Of a DNA stretch of 43,727 bases, positions 43,036 to 43,727 are shown one piece after another (the stretch's first letter is position 1; each line of letters begins with the position of its first letter). The notes beneath the pieces are model-generated. The model ran no database searches. It had not been told where the DNA came from and worked only from the letters and a program-made list of their open reading frames with translations. The stretch is taken from contig JAGLOF010000044.1 of assembly GCA_023139105.1 (NCBI GenBank), forward strand, positions 1 to 43,727, in the 5' to 3' direction. This DNA is from a bacterium (GTDB lineage Bacteria; Zhuqueibacterota; QNDG01; JAGLOF01). The position numbers and the translations under genes are program-made.

Positions 43036-43719
43036 TTAAAGTCTATAACCAAGATGTAATTGAATATTGTTGATGCTTTTGTTGAAATACATAAAATCAA
43101 CCCACTTTATATCATGTAATCCATATGAATACTTCAATTGAACATCAAATTGTTTTATTATATAGCCAATACCACTAATTACATTAATCCCTGAGCTCAT
43201 AGACGCAAAACTATGTGGTTCTATATTTCTCTGATAATCATAAGTTATATCATTTATTGAATCACCTTCATATTTTTCACGAAGATGTAGAAGGGCATGA
43301 CTTTTTGATCTATCACCAACTAACCAACAATATTCCAAACCAGCGATTAAAAATAATTTGCTATTTTCAAGAGGATGAAATTTAAAATAAAGTGGAAAAA
43401 GAAATGAGTTGATAGAAATATCCATGTTATAAAAATATTTATACCCATTCATAGCATCTTCATTGTCACCAACTGAGACTTCCTTTAACTTAACATTATG
43501 TTGTGTGAAAATTATTTCTACTGTAACACTAAATTTTGAACTGGTTACAAAATCCAGGCTATAGCCAATTAAACATGACATACAAGTTCTGGCATCATCA
43601 CTTGATACTATTGTAGAATTAGCACCGATTTTGATGCTGTTTTTTGTTTGGACTTTTACTGATGCCGACAAGTTCATTCCGTAGCAAAGCATAAAAATCG
43701 TTACTACCAAGTATTTCAT
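43036..43719 (-). CDS. Outer-membrane beta-barrel protein, AT-rich
   Basis: The product of about 227 residues has a signal peptide (MKYLVVTIFMLCYGMNLSAS) and alternating strands typical of small barrels: IKIGANST, CLIGYSLDFVTSSKFSVTVEIIFTQ, LYFKFHPLENSKLFLIAGLEY, SSGINVISGIGYIIKQFDVQLKYSYGL, ending in IQLHLGYRL. This resembles the PorT/OmpW-like barrel proteins common in the FCB group, without a firm family. It is AT-rich against its neighbours. The ATG at 43719 is preferred to a TTG six bases earlier; the upstream region is cut off by the window edge, so the ribosome site cannot be seen. Confidence 0.6.
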   Translation of the reverse strand: MKYLVVTIFMLCYGMNLSASVKVQTKNSIKIGANSTIVSSDDARTCMSCLIGYSLDFVTSSKFSVTVEIIFTQHNVKLKEVSVGDNEDAMNGYKYFYNMDISINSFLFPLYFKFHPLENSKLFLIAGLEYCWLVGDRSKSHALLHLREKYEGDSINDITYDYQRNIEPHSFASMSSGINVISGIGYIIKQFDVQLKYSYGLHDIKWVDFMYFNKSINNIQLHLGYRL

Positions 43720-43727
43720 CGACAACC

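Noticed and set aside
1-43727. CRISPR array, tRNA or rRNA gene
   Set aside because: No regularly spaced direct repeats with unique spacers were seen, and I recognised no clover-leaf or rRNA signature. The CCGTG repeats are irregular in spacing and orientation.

Overview
The window looks like part of a chromosome from a Gram-negative, probably anaerobic or facultatively anaerobic bacterium. A FadL-type channel and two other predicted outer-membrane beta-barrels imply an outer membrane. The [FeFe]-hydrogenase maturation genes and the Na+-pumping NADH:quinone oxidoreductase (Nqr) imply fermentative or respiratory energy metabolism with a sodium gradient. The linked DUF4159, DUF4175, TPR and 'asparagine synthetase B'-annotated genes resemble proteins I remember from Bacteroidota and relatives, so the FCB superphylum is my best guess. 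This is inference; no rRNA or other strict phylogenetic marker is present.

Layout. 1-5.1 kb (+ strand): hutI, a 156-bp inverted-repeat-bounded element, a Panacea/RelE-like toxin-antitoxin pair, and kbl behind a good sigma70 promoter. 5.1-16.7 kb (- strand): a NUDIX hydrolase, a small membrane protein, a translationally coupled four-gene cluster (DUF4159, DUF4175, TPR, AsnB-like), a DUF456 membrane protein, a TraB/GumN protein and a trans-sulfuration-type PLP enzyme. 17.0-18.7 kb (+): an AT-rich restriction-modification pair. 18.8-20.3 kb (-): an unknown membrane protein and a LysE-type exporter. 20.4-26.6 kb (-): hydrogenase maturation genes in transcriptional order TM1266-like regulator, hydG, aspA, hydF, hydE, with no structural hydrogenase. 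27.0-28.6 kb (+): a PilJ-type chemoreceptor behind a sigma54-like promoter. 28.7-30.6 kb (-): CBS protein, Cys-rich membrane peptide and FadL channel. 31.0-42.6 kb (-): MarR regulator, a fused FAD/Fe-S dehydrogenase with an odd Met/Pro-rich tail, a beta-barrel protein, a possibly DUF302-like secreted protein, then nqrA-F. The window ends in another beta-barrel gene.

How the parts may fit together. The 42.6-31 kb block reads in one direction: a MarR gene with a clear promoter/operator, a membrane-linked 2-hydroxyacid-type dehydrogenase, envelope proteins and Nqr. This suggests a module that feeds electrons into the quinone pool and couples them to sodium export. The hyd block supplies the [FeFe] H-cluster for a hydrogenase encoded elsewhere. 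HutI, Kbl and AspA point to amino-acid catabolism.

Many intergenic gaps carry members of a dispersed repeat family (cores such as TCCGTG, often with a CGTAGGCAA module) or short T-rich repeats. These lie even between consecutive genes of the hyd and nqr blocks. I saw no tRNA, rRNA, CRISPR array or intact insertion sequence.
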